Assembly (NCBI GenBank): GCA_024867545.1 | Contig: JANFNE010000004.1 | Span: 62,001 to 126,000 of the forward strand | Source of the DNA: Phytopythium helicoides | Lineage: Eukaryota; Oomycota; Peronosporomycetes; Pythiales; Pythiaceae | DNA: 64,000 bases | Reading direction: 5' to 3' | In this document: positions 8,602 to 18,561 of the stretch, in pieces | Layout: each line of letters starts with the position of its first letter | How positions within the stretch are numbered: position 1 is the stretch's first letter | Translations under genes and position numbers: made by a program | The notes under the pieces: generated by a model | What the model was told of the DNA's origin: nothing | Databases searched by the model: none | What the model saw: only the letters and a program-made list of their open reading frames with translations

Positions 8602-10440
8602 CTAGGCGTACCGTTTGATGATACTGATGACCTTGTAGAAACCCTTCTGTCTGGCAACAGATATGGCGGACTGTTCTCGTACGTTTGATTTTTGAGGATG
8701 TGCTCCGCGTTTCAGCATCACTTTCACAATCGGTAAAATCTCGTTCTCGTTGATGTCCATGCAGGAGATTAGTAGAAGCAGAGCCGAGTTGTCTTGATCA
8801 TCAAGAAGTGAAACATCCGCTCGCTGTTGTAAAAGGAACTTCACCACTTCGATACGTCCCTTGTCAGCAGCCCTCATCACTGCAGTTTGACCATCGCTGT
8901 TCTTGGCATTTTTGTCTGCGCCTCGCTTCACCAGACAACGTACCACTTTTAGATGACCTTCGTCAGCAGCTTTCATCAATGCAGTCGAGCCATTGTTGTC
9001 CTTGGAATCTGTGTTTGCTCCATATTCCAGTAGATATTGCACCGATTCAAGATGATTTGTGACAGCAGCCTCCATGAGCGCAGTCTGGCCTTTGTTGTCC
9101 TTGGCGTCTTTGTCTGCGCCTTCTCTCAAAAGGTAAAGCACCAATTCCTGACGGCCCAAGGTAGCAGCTCGCATCAGCGTAGTCCGTCCACTGTTGCTTC
9201 TTGTGTCTTTATCTGCGCCTTGCTCCACAAGATACCGCACTACTTCCAGATAGCCTTTCTTAGCAGCATTCATCAGCGCAGTCCTGCCATAATAGTTTCT
9301 GGCATCTTTGTCTGCGCCTTGTTCTGCGAGGTACTGCACCATCTCCAGATGACCATTTTCAGCCGCCTCCATTAGCGCTGTATCTCCATCGTTCCTCTTG
9401 GGGTCTTTGTCTGCACCTTGTTCCACCAGATACTGCACCACTTCCAGATGAGCATTGCTAGCAGCCACCATCAGCGCGGTCCATCCATAGTAGCTCTTGA
9501 CATCTATGTCTGCACCTTGGTCCACCAAATACTGCACCACTTCCAGTCGGCCATCGCTAGCAGCCGTCATTAGCGCAGTCCATCCATAATTTCTCCTGGC
9601 TTCTTTGTCTGCGCCTTGGTCTAACAGATACCGCACCATTTCCAAGTAACCCCAGCGCGCAGCCACTATCAATGGAGTGTCGCCGCCCCTGTTCTTAGCG
9701 TCTTTATCTACGCCTTGCTCCACGAGATACTGCACCACTTTCAGATGACCGCTGTCAGCAGCCCATATCAGCGCAGTCCAGCCATCGTTGTCCTTTGCGT
9801 CTACATCTGCGCCTTGGTCCACAAGATACTGCACCACTTCCAAATGACCGTTGTCACCAGCTTTCATCAGCGCAGTGTGGCCTTCCATACACTTGGCGTC
9901 TTTGTCTAGACCTTGTTCTATGAGATACTGCACCACTCCCAGATGACCGTTGCCAGCAGCGCACATCAGCGCTGTTCCCTCCACGGCTCTCCACCGCCTT
10001 CTCCAGTACGGCCCGTGCGGCATCGAATAGTAGGGAAAGATGCTCTGGGCCACTTTGTCTGCACCTTGCTCCACGAGATACTGAACAACTTCCAGATGAC
10101 CGTTCTCGGCAGCTCTCAACAGTGCCGTCCAACAATAATTGTCCCTGGCTTCTTTGTCTGCACCCTGCTCCACAAGATATTGCGCCACTTCCAGATGACC
10201 GTTCCCAGCAGCTACCGCCAGCACAGTCCTGCCAAAACTATCCATGGTGTCTTTGTCTACGCCTTGCTCCACGAGATACTGCACCACTTCTAGATGGCCA
10301 TTGCCAGCAGCCTTCATCAGCGCTGTACTGCCAATCCCATCCTTGTCTACTTTATCAACTCCGCCGTGCACGAACTTCTTCACTCTTTTGATGTCACCAT
10401 TCTCCGCCGCCTCCTCAAGCTTTGAAGAATTCGCACCCAT
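8602..10440 (-). CDS. Ankyrin-repeat protein without kinase, unit 1B (612 aa)
   Basis: An intact frame starting MGANSSK (N-myristoylation consensus) followed by about seventeen 33-residue ankyrin repeats and ending ...IIKRYA just where the kinase linker would begin. A Met 41 codons upstream is in frame, but the homologous MG start fits better. One repeat carries a 20-odd-residue non-ankyrin insertion (SIFPYYSMPHGPYWRRR) near residue 140. The gene was an ankyrin kinase whose stop now precedes a ruined kinase region, so any product is a membrane-tethered ankyrin scaffold, possibly a decoy or competitor of the A-type kinase (inference). It is divergent from the pseudokinase stub at 10,784. Confidence 0.82.
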   Translation of the reverse strand: MGANSSKLEEAAENGDIKRVKKFVHGGVDKVDKDGIGSTALMKAAGNGHLEVVQYLVEQGVDKDTMDSFGRTVLAVAAGNGHLEVAQYLVEQGADKEARDNYCWTALLRAAENGHLEVVQYLVEQGADKVAQSIFPYYSMPHGPYWRRRWRAVEGTALMCAAGNGHLGVVQYLIEQGLDKDAKCMEGHTALMKAGDNGHLEVVQYLVDQGADVDAKDNDGWTALIWAADSGHLKVVQYLVEQGVDKDAKNRGGDTPLIVAARWGYLEMVRYLLDQGADKEARRNYGWTALMTAASDGRLEVVQYLVDQGADIDVKSYYGWTALMVAASNAHLEVVQYLVEQGADKDPKRNDGDTALMEAAENGHLEMVQYLAEQGADKDARNYYGRTALMNAAKKGYLEVVRYLVEQGADKDTRSNSGRTTLMRAATLGRQELVLYLLREGADKDAKDNKGQTALMEAAVTNHLESVQYLLEYGANTDSKDNNGSTALMKAADEGHLKVVRCLVKRGADKNAKNSDGQTAVMRAADKGRIEVVKFLLQQRADVSLLDDQDNSALLLLISCMDINENEILPIVKVMLKRGAHPQKSNVREQSAISVARQKGFYKVISIIKRYA

Positions 10441-10783
10441 GCTCCCGATCCGCCAAAATCCAAACTGCGGTGCCAGCAGATCGACCCTCACACACTGTGG
10501 ACAGATCTCAGCACCACAATCAGTGTTGTCGCTGACTGCAATGGGTTGACCCAACGGGTTCACTACCCAATTGGATTCACCGCACCTTCACCCAAGGGGG
10601 CTCATCACATCAACCACTTCAAACATGTGAGATCTCACCTCACCTTGCAATGCTTAGTGCATCAAAATCCATGACAGCCATCAACACGGCATCAAAATCC
10701 ACGACCCAACACACCATTGGCTTCAAACTGGTACAAGAACCTCGATCATCATCAATAACGGCACATTACAACCCCGCTGATCC
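10441..10783. promoter_or_regulatory. Divergent intergenic region, unit 1B
   Basis: This 343-bp spacer lies between the ankyrin-B start and the pseudokinase stub, and has the same length and nearly the same sequence in units 3 and 4. It contains an imperfect palindrome at tgggttgacccaa and two copies of gcatcaaaatcca about 30 bp apart. It differs from the A-type spacer. Confidence 0.5.
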
Positions 10784-11130
10784 ATGGGTGTGAGCCTGGT
10801 CGACCTCGTCGTCCCCAGACTCGGCCTCGCGTCTTGCCGCAACAACCCACCGGAGCGATTTCACACTTTGAAGGAAGCAATGCTTTGCCAATGCTGGGGT
10901 GAAGCTCAAGTGATGGACACGTCTGCTCACTATGTGCGCTGTCATGCCTGCGGCGGGACGCACACGCAGTGGCGGTGGTCCATTGGTCTCGCCACACCTC
11001 ATGACTTCGTTGCAAAAGCTAGTGATGCCATCTTCAAAATCCTGGTGCGTGTTGTCTCGAAGTCCACAATCGAGCGCCAGCTTCATCATCTGTCAAATGC
11101 GACCTCCTCCTTCCAACGCAACCAACCAAC
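10784..11130 (+). pseudogene. Truncated pseudokinase stub, unit 1B
   Basis: The start reads MGVSLVDLVVPRLGLA, matching SLIDLAVPGLGSA of the intact pseudokinases, then jumps to NPPERFHT, matching LPPKAFHA. An internal segment of about 40 codons is therefore deleted. Further on, DAIFKILVRVVSKSTIERQL resembles the helix HIIKMVVVTDSQQIARLL. No kinase-like region remains. The frame happens to stay open to 11,323 in this unit but is stopped earlier in units 3 and 4, so a functional product is unlikely. Confidence 0.65.
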
Positions 11131-11292
11131 CCCACTCCACACTCATCCATCCAATTCACCACATTCCTCTCCCTCACAGCCCCTCAACACAACCATGAAA
11201 CAAACAGCCACCACCACCACCACCGCCGTCGCCGTCGCCCTCGCGCCGCAACTATTCACGGATATAGCCCCGCCACCTCCCCACGCCCCGAC

Positions 11293-12738
11293 ATGCAGCG
11301 CGAGGTGTTCGAGGCGTTCCTGACGGACCCGATCCGCATCTCGGAGCCCGTGTTCGCGCTGTGGCTGCAGGGCCTGAACGCGGGCGACGCGCTCTCGCAG
11401 CGGCTGCGCGCGCGCGAGCACTCGGCGGTCCTGGGCGGCGCCGACAGGCTGCGCGAGCTGCTGTGGCGCGACACGGTGGACCAGTACCGGCTGTTCGAGA
11501 AGCTGGAGCACTACCTCATGCGGCCGAGCCTCTTCCGCTCGCAGCTGCTCTTCCAGGTCCCGCCGCCGCAGCAGCGCCTCATGGTCGAGCGCTACTACTC
11601 GCTCCACGAGGCGGTGGGTCGCTGGCTCGTGGGCAAGAAGCTGTCGGCGCGGCTGCAGAAGGACCTGGACGAGGTCAGCGACCACGCACACCAGACGCTC
11701 AAGAGGTGGGTCTCGTGCTTTGCTGTCTACTTGTCGACTTGTCTGGTTGTTTGTGGACGAGTTTGCTTGTCTATTTGCTTGGATGTCTCCATGTCTTCAT
11801 GATTGGGTTTGGATGCTGCGGGGTGGGACTGACTGAGGGTGGTGACGCTTTGTGTGCTGTAGTTGTAGACGGGAGCTGGAGAACCTACGACGCGTGTACA
11901 GCGCGATGGAGGACCGCAATTTTGTCGGTGTTATGAGCAAGCTGATTGCGGAGCAGTTCCTCATCTCGGACGGGCTTGCTAGCGTGTATGCGTGCGTGCT
12001 GTTTCTGCAGCATGCACGGATGGAAGTGCACCCCACGCACGAGGCGACGGGATTTCTTGACTGGAACGACCTCATCTTCATATCTGCACTCGTCATGACC
12101 CATTGGATCCCTCAGCGACGTGCGATATCGTCGCTTCAGCGGGCTAACACGAACAAATACAGCACTGACCAAGCCTCCAAGAACGACAAAAGTACACCAA
12201 AGAACCAGCACACGGCTACAAGCATCGGGGTTGGTGGCACAGTCGTAGAAAACGGTGCCGAAATCGCGCTCCGTGTCGACAAGAAGTGGCCGCCTCTGTT
12301 GCTAATCCAAGAACGACTCGTGTCTACTTGTGTTCGAGCTACATCGGGACTGGATCTGAGCACTAGATTTACCAATTCTCTCCGTGATCTCAAGGCCCAC
12401 CTCATCAATGACTCGGACACACTTGTTGTGTATCGCAAGCGAGTGTTGAAGCGAGTGGAGACTGGGAACCAAGCTACTGCATTCTCGTTATCGCAGCTAG
12501 AGATCAAGCTGTACAAGATCGTTCACGGGGTAAGCCGCTGAACGAAGTCAATTGAATGTTGCGTTGCGTCTGCAATATCTGACAGGTGAATGTGATGCAT
12601 CAATGCCAGCTTTTGACTATTGGTGCAGGACTCTCTCAACCGAAGGAGCTCAAGGACTTTATCGGGAACGTGGTGACTATGGTGATTCGCTCGTCTGGAG
12701 AAGGCGTGTATCGACGTCGTGTTCAGTGCGCTCATTGA
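11293..12738 (+). CDS. HEL protein, unit 1B, frameshifted C-terminus (408 aa)
   Basis: Three exons are predicted: 11293-11705, 11869-12529 and 12586-12738, with GT-AG introns and matching phases. The product starts MQREVFEAFLTDP and looks fully helical and soluble. I recognise no domain. A conserved block NFVGVMSKLIAEQFLISDG lies in exon 2. Exon 1 is very GC-rich, unlike the flanking DNA. Exon 3 lacks 14 bases (after the VIR codons) present in the other copies, so the tail changes frame and ends RRRVQCAH. The last exon seen in unit 4 is decayed here. The protein may still be made without its normal end, or the gene may be dying. Confidence 0.72.
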
Positions 12739-13159
12739 GTGAGTTGTGGAGGTAGATTTCGATGTGTGTTCTGTGGTCTGGCAAGGGTGTTTGATGTGAC
12801 AATTGTTCCTGGATGTGTTGTATCTGAACAACTGCGTGACAATTAGTACAAGATTGAGTAGTTGGAATCAAATCGTGACTGTGAGCAAGGTGATTGCTGT
12901 CGCTGTGTACGATCAGTATGCGGCGCGCCAGGGATTAATGGCAACCTTATTGTATAAAGGAAAGGAGAAGAGCACACTTTGGATACAATACAGTCATTCG
13001 ATCTCGGCTACGGCATTCCAAAATTTGTCATACTTCATCGTGGCCATGGTTCATCGAAAACTTGTGCTAAAAAAATCGTTTAGTGAATTCAATACAAGTC
13101 TTGTTGTCAAGCAAGTTACCTTTAGCGCAAGCGTGAATAACGCAACTATCCCAAGCGAC
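12739..13159. other. Decayed HEL last exon and 3' flank of ankyrin kinase, unit 2
   Basis: This stretch aligns with HEL exon 4 of unit 4 (VIAVAVYDQYAARQ is still readable at 12,887-12,928), but the acceptor AG is changed (caattg against caatag) and the stop is lost. The remaining 230 bp is shared 3' flanking DNA, nearly identical at 24,430-24,658. A 244-codon open frame through it crosses into the antisense of the kinase and is not believed to be a gene. Confidence 0.6.
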
Positions 13160-16100
13160 TCACAAAATCTCTCCACGAACTCGAACTCTGCGCTCATCTC
13201 TGGCAAATTTCTTCAACGTCTCGACCACTTCATTCATGTTCGGACGACCGTCCGGATCAACGCAAATCATTCGCGACACCAACTTCCACTGATCATCCGT
13301 CATCAAAACAGGACGATCAACTTTCACCTCGCCTCTACGAAGACACTCACGGATCACTTCGTTCGTATAGCCATCACCCCAAGGGTCCCCAAGCTTCACC
13401 GCCTCGACGATACACATACCAAGCGAAAACACATCCGATTTACGCGTCGGTCTCTCCACGGTCGTCATATTTGCGAACTCCGGAGCTCTCCATGCCATCG
13501 CACCAAGCGTTTCCTTCTTCCTCTCGATGGAGCATGATCCATCTTCGATGAAGCTGAGACCGAAGTCCGTGAGCATCGCGGTGCCATGTTCGCTCACGAC
13601 GATGTTGTTTCCCTTGAGATCGCCGTGCACAATACCTATGCCGTGTAGATATTTGAGTCCGATCGCGACTTCCATGAGTTTCTCCCACATGTATCCTTTT
13701 CCGGACTCGGTCTTGAGATACGGGACGAGTTCTCCGTTGGATGCAAACTTGGACACGATGAAGAACGGCTCCTTCTTGTTGTTAGCGCCGTAGAAAGGGA
13801 CGATGTTTTCGTGTCGGAGCTCACTCCACGTCTTGACTTCTCTCAGAAACTGTTTCATCTCCACGACAGTAATGTCTTTGACGACGACATCGATGGATTC
13901 CCACTTGGCGCGATACACGTCTCCGAAGCCTCCTTTTTTTAATATGGTACCATCCCGCACAATGCTATCTGTTGAAATCAGCCACTTTGGTTTTTCTCTT
14001 TCAGGGTCGGGTTGTTGAGGTTTGTTGGCATACTCATCGATGAGGTCGATGATGGCGTGGAAACCCTTGTCTCTGGCGATGGATTTGGCGGAATATGCCT
14101 GCGCATTAGACTTGAGAGGAGGTGCGCCACGCTCAAGCATCATTTTCACAATCGGTAGAATCTTACTTTCATTGACGTTCGGTCGGGAGATCAGTAGAAG
14201 GAGGGCCGAGTTGTCTTGATTGTCGAGAAATGAAGCGTCCGCTCGATGATCTAACAAATACTTGACGACTTCCAGACGCCCGTTGACAGCAGCCATCATC
14301 AGCGCAGTTTGGCCTTTGTTGTCTTTGACATTTATACCTGCTCCGTGCTCCACGAGATATTGCACCATTTCCAAGCATCTCCAGCGAGAAACCCACATCA
14401 GCGCAGTTTCTCCATCATTGTCCTTGGCGTCTTTGTCTGCGCCTTGCTCCAGAAGATACTGCACCACTTTCAGATGACCATTGGTAATAGCCCACATTAG
14501 CGGAGTCCAGCCGACATCATCCTTGGCGTCTTTGTCTGTGCCTTGCTCCACGAGATACTGCACCACTTCTAGATGACCGTTGTAGGCAGCCCACATTAGC
14601 GGAGTCCAGCCGACACCGTCCTTAGCGTCTTTGTCTGCGCCTCTCTCCAGAAGATACTGAACCACTTCTAGATGACCATTCGTAACAGCCCGCATTAGCG
14701 GAGTCCAGCCGTCACCGTCCTTAGAGTCTTTGTCTGCCCCTTGCTCCACAAGATACTGTATCATTTCTAGATGACCATTCGTAACAGCCCGCATGAGTGG
14801 AGACGTGCCGTCATTGTCCTTCGCATCTTTGTCTGCGCCTTGTTCCACGAGATACTGCACCATTTCTAGATGACCATTCGTAACAGCCCACATGAACGCA
14901 GTCCTGCCAGCGTTGTCCTTGGTGTCTTTTGTTGAGCCTTGATTCACAAGATACTGCACCACTTTCAGATGACCGTTCCTAGCAGCCCTCATCAGCGCAG
15001 TTTCTCCATCGTTGTCCTTGGCATCTCTGTCTGCGTCTTGCTCCACAAGATACTGCATCACATCTAAACGACCATTACTAGCAGCCGTCATCAGTGCAGT
15101 CGAGCCATCCCTGTTTTTGGCATTTTTGTCAGCATCTTGCTCCACAAGATACTGCACCATTTCCAGATTACCATCGCTCGCAACCTTTATCAGCGCAGTC
15201 AAGCCATAATTGTCCTTGGCTTGGTATTCTGCACCGTTTTCCACGAGATACTGCACCACTTTCAGATGACGGCTGTAAGCAGCCCTCATCAGTGCAGTCC
15301 ACCCATCGTTGTCCTTGGCGTCTATGTCTGCTCCTCTCTCCATGAGATACTGCACCACTTCGAGGTGACCCATGTCAGCAGCCCACATATGCGCAGTCAA
15401 GCCATAGTTGTCCTTTGCGTTTACATCTGCGCCTTGCTCCATAAGATACTGCACCACTTTCAGATGACCATTTCCAGCAGCCAGCATCAACGCAGTCCAG
15501 GCACAGCTATCCTTGGCGTCTCTATCTGCGCCTTGCTCCACGAGATGCCGAACCAATTTCAGGTGACCGTTGAATGCAGCCTTCATCAGAGCATTCCAAC
15601 CACCACTGTCCATAGCGTCTTTGCTTACGCCTTGTTCAGCGAGATACTGCACCACTTCCACATGACCCAAGTAAGCAGTGGACATCAGCACAGACTCTCC
15701 ATCGATGTTCTTCGCATTTTTGCCAGCACCTTGCTCGACGAGATCCTGCGCCATTTCGAGATTACTATTGACAGCAGCCGTCATCGACACAGTCTCTCCG
15801 TTGTTCATCTTGGTATCTTTGGCATCGCTCTGCTCAGCCTCTTTTTTTGCGCCTTGCTCCAAAAGGTACTGGGCCACTTCCAGATGATGGTAGAAAGTAG
15901 CCCTCATCAACGCAGTCTCACCGTTGCTGTCCTTTGCGTCTGTGTCTGCACCATTCTCCGCGAGATACCGCACCACTTCTAGATGACCATTGCAGGCAGC
16001 CTTCATCAACGCAGTCCAGCCAGATCTGTTCTTGGCGTCTATGGCAACGCCTTGGTTTACAAGATACTGCACGACGTCCAGATGACCTTCACGAGCAGCC

Positions 16101-16822
16101 CTCATCAACACAGTCCCATCATCATCGCTCTTGGCGTCTTTGTCTGCACCTTTCTCCACGAGATACTGCACCACTTCTAGATGACCCTTGCAGGCAGCCC
16201 CCATTAGCCCAGTCCTGCCGTCACCGTCTTTGGCGTCTTTGTCTGCGCCTTTCTCCTCGAGATACTGCACCACTTCTAGATGACCATTGTAGGCAGCCCA
16301 CATTAGCGCAGTCCAGCCGTCACCGCCCTTAGCGTCGTTGTCTGCGCCTTGCTCCACGAGATACTGCACCACTTCTAGATGACCATTGTAGGCAGCCATC
16401 ATTAGCGCAGTCCAGCCGGCGCCGTTCTTAGCGTCTTTGTCTGCGCCTTGCTCCACAAGACACTGCACCACTTCTAGATGACCGTTGTAGGCAGCCCGCA
16501 TTAGCGGAGTCCAGCCGACATCATCCTTGGCGTCTTTGTCTGCACCTTTCTCCTCGAGATACTGCACCACTTCTAGATGACCATTCGTAACAGCCATCAT
16601 TAGCGCAGTCCTGCCGTCACCGTACTTGGCGTCTTTGTCCACGCCTTGCTCCACAAGACACTGCACCACTTCTAGATGACCATTGTAGGCAGCCCACATT
16701 AGCGCAGTCCGGCCGAAGTCGTTCTTAGCTTCTTTATGAGCTCCATATTGGACCAACTGCTTCACTGTCGCGATGTCGCCACATTGTGCCGCCTCCAGAA
16801 GCTTGGAAGAACTAGTCCCCAT
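13160..16822 (-). CDS. Ankyrin-repeat TKL protein kinase, unit 2A (1220 aa)
   Basis: This is the longest member. The start MGTSSSK is a myristoylation signal. About 25 ankyrin repeats of 33 residues fill residues 35 to about 870. One is interrupted by an extra stretch (AEQSDAKDTKMNN) that unit 4 also has. The kinase spans about 948-1220: GGFGDVY, VVVK, HGDLKGNN, DFG and APE are all present, so it should be active. The C-terminal tail is VRVRGEIL, as in unit 3. The kinase half is almost identical to that of unit 3, while the ankyrin half differs greatly in length. That fits unequal crossing-over among 99-bp repeats. It is divergent from the pseudokinase at 17,122. Confidence 0.93.
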   Translation of the reverse strand: MGTSSSKLLEAAQCGDIATVKQLVQYGAHKEAKNDFGRTALMWAAYNGHLEVVQCLVEQGVDKDAKYGDGRTALMMAVTNGHLEVVQYLEEKGADKDAKDDVGWTPLMRAAYNGHLEVVQCLVEQGADKDAKNGAGWTALMMAAYNGHLEVVQYLVEQGADNDAKGGDGWTALMWAAYNGHLEVVQYLEEKGADKDAKDGDGRTGLMGAACKGHLEVVQYLVEKGADKDAKSDDDGTVLMRAAREGHLDVVQYLVNQGVAIDAKNRSGWTALMKAACNGHLEVVRYLAENGADTDAKDSNGETALMRATFYHHLEVAQYLLEQGAKKEAEQSDAKDTKMNNGETVSMTAAVNSNLEMAQDLVEQGAGKNAKNIDGESVLMSTAYLGHVEVVQYLAEQGVSKDAMDSGGWNALMKAAFNGHLKLVRHLVEQGADRDAKDSCAWTALMLAAGNGHLKVVQYLMEQGADVNAKDNYGLTAHMWAADMGHLEVVQYLMERGADIDAKDNDGWTALMRAAYSRHLKVVQYLVENGAEYQAKDNYGLTALIKVASDGNLEMVQYLVEQDADKNAKNRDGSTALMTAASNGRLDVMQYLVEQDADRDAKDNDGETALMRAARNGHLKVVQYLVNQGSTKDTKDNAGRTAFMWAVTNGHLEMVQYLVEQGADKDAKDNDGTSPLMRAVTNGHLEMIQYLVEQGADKDSKDGDGWTPLMRAVTNGHLEVVQYLLERGADKDAKDGVGWTPLMWAAYNGHLEVVQYLVEQGTDKDAKDDVGWTPLMWAITNGHLKVVQYLLEQGADKDAKDNDGETALMWVSRWRCLEMVQYLVEHGAGINVKDNKGQTALMMAAVNGRLEVVKYLLDHRADASFLDNQDNSALLLLISRPNVNESKILPIVKMMLERGAPPLKSNAQAYSAKSIARDKGFHAIIDLIDEYANKPQQPDPEREKPKWLISTDSIVRDGTILKKGGFGDVYRAKWESIDVVVKDITVVEMKQFLREVKTWSELRHENIVPFYGANNKKEPFFIVSKFASNGELVPYLKTESGKGYMWEKLMEVAIGLKYLHGIGIVHGDLKGNNIVVSEHGTAMLTDFGLSFIEDGSCSIERKKETLGAMAWRAPEFANMTTVERPTRKSDVFSLGMCIVEAVKLGDPWGDGYTNEVIRECLRRGEVKVDRPVLMTDDQWKLVSRMICVDPDGRPNMNEVVETLKKFARDERRVRVRGEIL

Positions 16823-17121
16823 GCTCTCGACACCTCCAAATCCAAACTGCAGTCCGCTCACAAGTTCACCTCAAGTGGGGGATCGATCCACACCCTTGTG
16901 TGTGTGCAGATCACACACCCACCGCAATGGCTCCATCTGGACCGCCACAAGATCCATCTGACTCCCAAGGGGGAATGGCATGGCTGAATTACATGCACAA
17001 AATCCAGTCCTTTCGCCCGTCGCCAGCTCGCACTTCTTCGTGCTCACACGCACTGCACCACAGCATAGCTCAGCACACCAACGTCCACGATCCACACATC
17101 TCAACTAGATATCTCTAACCC
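16823..17121. promoter_or_regulatory. Shared divergent promoter region, unit 2A
   Basis: This 299-bp spacer is nearly identical to those of units 1, 3 and 4, including the alternating gtgtgtgtg/cacacac tract near 16,895-16,920 and agatatct just before the pseudokinase ATG. Confidence 0.65.
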
Positions 17122-18561
17122 ATGGCTGCGAGCCTGATCGACCTCGCCGTCCCCGGACTCGGTTCCGCACTCGACCTGCTGAGGACGCTACATGACAAGT
17201 ACAGCGAACTCAAAGAGGGACAGCAGCTGTGCCAACGACTCGAACAACGACTCACCGACTTCGCTCATGAGCTACACAAACTCCCACCGAAGGCGTTCCA
17301 CGCCCAACAGATGCTCCAACACCTTCGCTCGCTCATCGACGAGTTCCTCAACACCGTCACAACGTTCGCAGCACTCAACCTCGCCATGCGCGCACTCAAA
17401 ATGAGCAAGTTCAAGGACGCCATCAAGACCCACCACGAGAGCCTGGACCACATCATCAAGATGGTGGTCGTGACGGACTCGCAGCAGATCTCGAGGCTGC
17501 TGAACTGGCGCGCCAAGTTCGAGGAGGACGCGGCGGACATGGCGCGTCGGTTGCTGGCGGTGGAGGACTTGGTGGGCGAGATCTGGGAGGCACTCGACCG
17601 CATGAAGGAGGAGTCCATGGCCACGAAACGAGACTTTGAGGCCATGGTCATGCTCATCAAGCGCGACATCTGCAATCCGGACCGCACTCCAGAGCCCCAC
17701 GAGTCCGTGTTGCGCGATATCATCCGAGTAGCGGAGAAGGAATTCCTTGACGGCGTGACAGTCAAGACTCCGCCGACGTGGCTGATTGCTAGCGACGAGG
17801 TGACGACTGTAGGGGATCCGATCGATTCGGAAGGTCTCACTTGCGTCTTCGTCGGGGAGTGGCAAGGTGCTCGTGTGGCCGTGAAAAAGTCCCGGATGGT
17901 TGCAAACGACAGTCCCGTGTTCGACAAGCACTTCCGCGTGTGGAGCACGCTACTTCATCCGCATGTGGTACAGCTCTTCGGCGCCGGCACGGACCACGGC
18001 GCGCCGTTCTTCGTGTATGAGTACGCCAGTCGTCTGAGCCTCGACCGGTGCTGGGAGTCGTTGTCGCGAAGAGAGGTGTTTCGGATGCTACACCAAGCAG
18101 CCTTGGGTCTCCTGTATCTGCACAGGAAGCATATCGTCCATGGTAACCTGAGCTGCGCGAAGCTATTGGTGACGGACGAGGGGACCATCAAGCTGTTTGG
18201 ATTCGGCGCGTCGTACGTCCGTCAGGACGGTAGGAGCAACAGCGTCAAGGTGGATACGGACGAGGAGTTTGCAGCGCCAGAGTGTGTGGGTCTTCTGGCC
18301 GGTGTCCGTCACAGCCCGCGACTCGAGTCGGACGTGTACTCGTTTGGCCTGACGATTTTGCAAGCGATCTCGAGGTCGTCTCCGTTCGTGGGTTGCTCGT
18401 CGAGGGATATCCGGACCATGAAGCAGCACAACCAGTTGTCTCGACCTGCGAGCGTTGATGACGAGACGTGGTCTCTGGTGAACGAGATGTGTGTGTTTGA
18501 TCCTGATGGTCGGGTGTCGCTAGAGTACGTGATCAAGCAGCTTCGTCGTTTGGGCGGGTGA
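17122..18561 (+). CDS. MLKL-like four-helix-bundle pseudokinase, unit 2A (479 aa)
   Basis: Same length and layout as the unit 1 copy: helical bundle 1-125, linker, pseudokinase 218-475 with VAVK lysine, HGN in place of HRD, and GFG in place of DFG. Differences are a handful of conservative substitutions (for example ISRLL for IARLL, RMV for RIV, LLAG for LLDG). Four intact copies with scattered changes and no stop suggest the protein is under purifying selection. It starts 299 bp from the divergent ankyrin kinase. Confidence 0.9.
   Translation: MAASLIDLAVPGLGSALDLLRTLHDKYSELKEGQQLCQRLEQRLTDFAHELHKLPPKAFHAQQMLQHLRSLIDEFLNTVTTFAALNLAMRALKMSKFKDAIKTHHESLDHIIKMVVVTDSQQISRLLNWRAKFEEDAADMARRLLAVEDLVGEIWEALDRMKEESMATKRDFEAMVMLIKRDICNPDRTPEPHESVLRDIIRVAEKEFLDGVTVKTPPTWLIASDEVTTVGDPIDSEGLTCVFVGEWQGARVAVKKSRMVANDSPVFDKHFRVWSTLLHPHVVQLFGAGTDHGAPFFVYEYASRLSLDRCWESLSRREVFRMLHQAALGLLYLHRKHIVHGNLSCAKLLVTDEGTIKLFGFGASYVRQDGRSNSVKVDTDEEFAAPECVGLLAGVRHSPRLESDVYSFGLTILQAISRSSPFVGCSSRDIRTMKQHNQLSRPASVDDETWSLVNEMCVFDPDGRVSLEYVIKQLRRLGG

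Noticed and set aside
12803..13537. 244-codon plus-strand frame (also at 24,302, with a 208-codon version at 34,757)
   Set aside because: It joins a relic of the last HEL exon to 3' flank and then to the antisense of the kinase. No splice acceptor or plausible start supports it.
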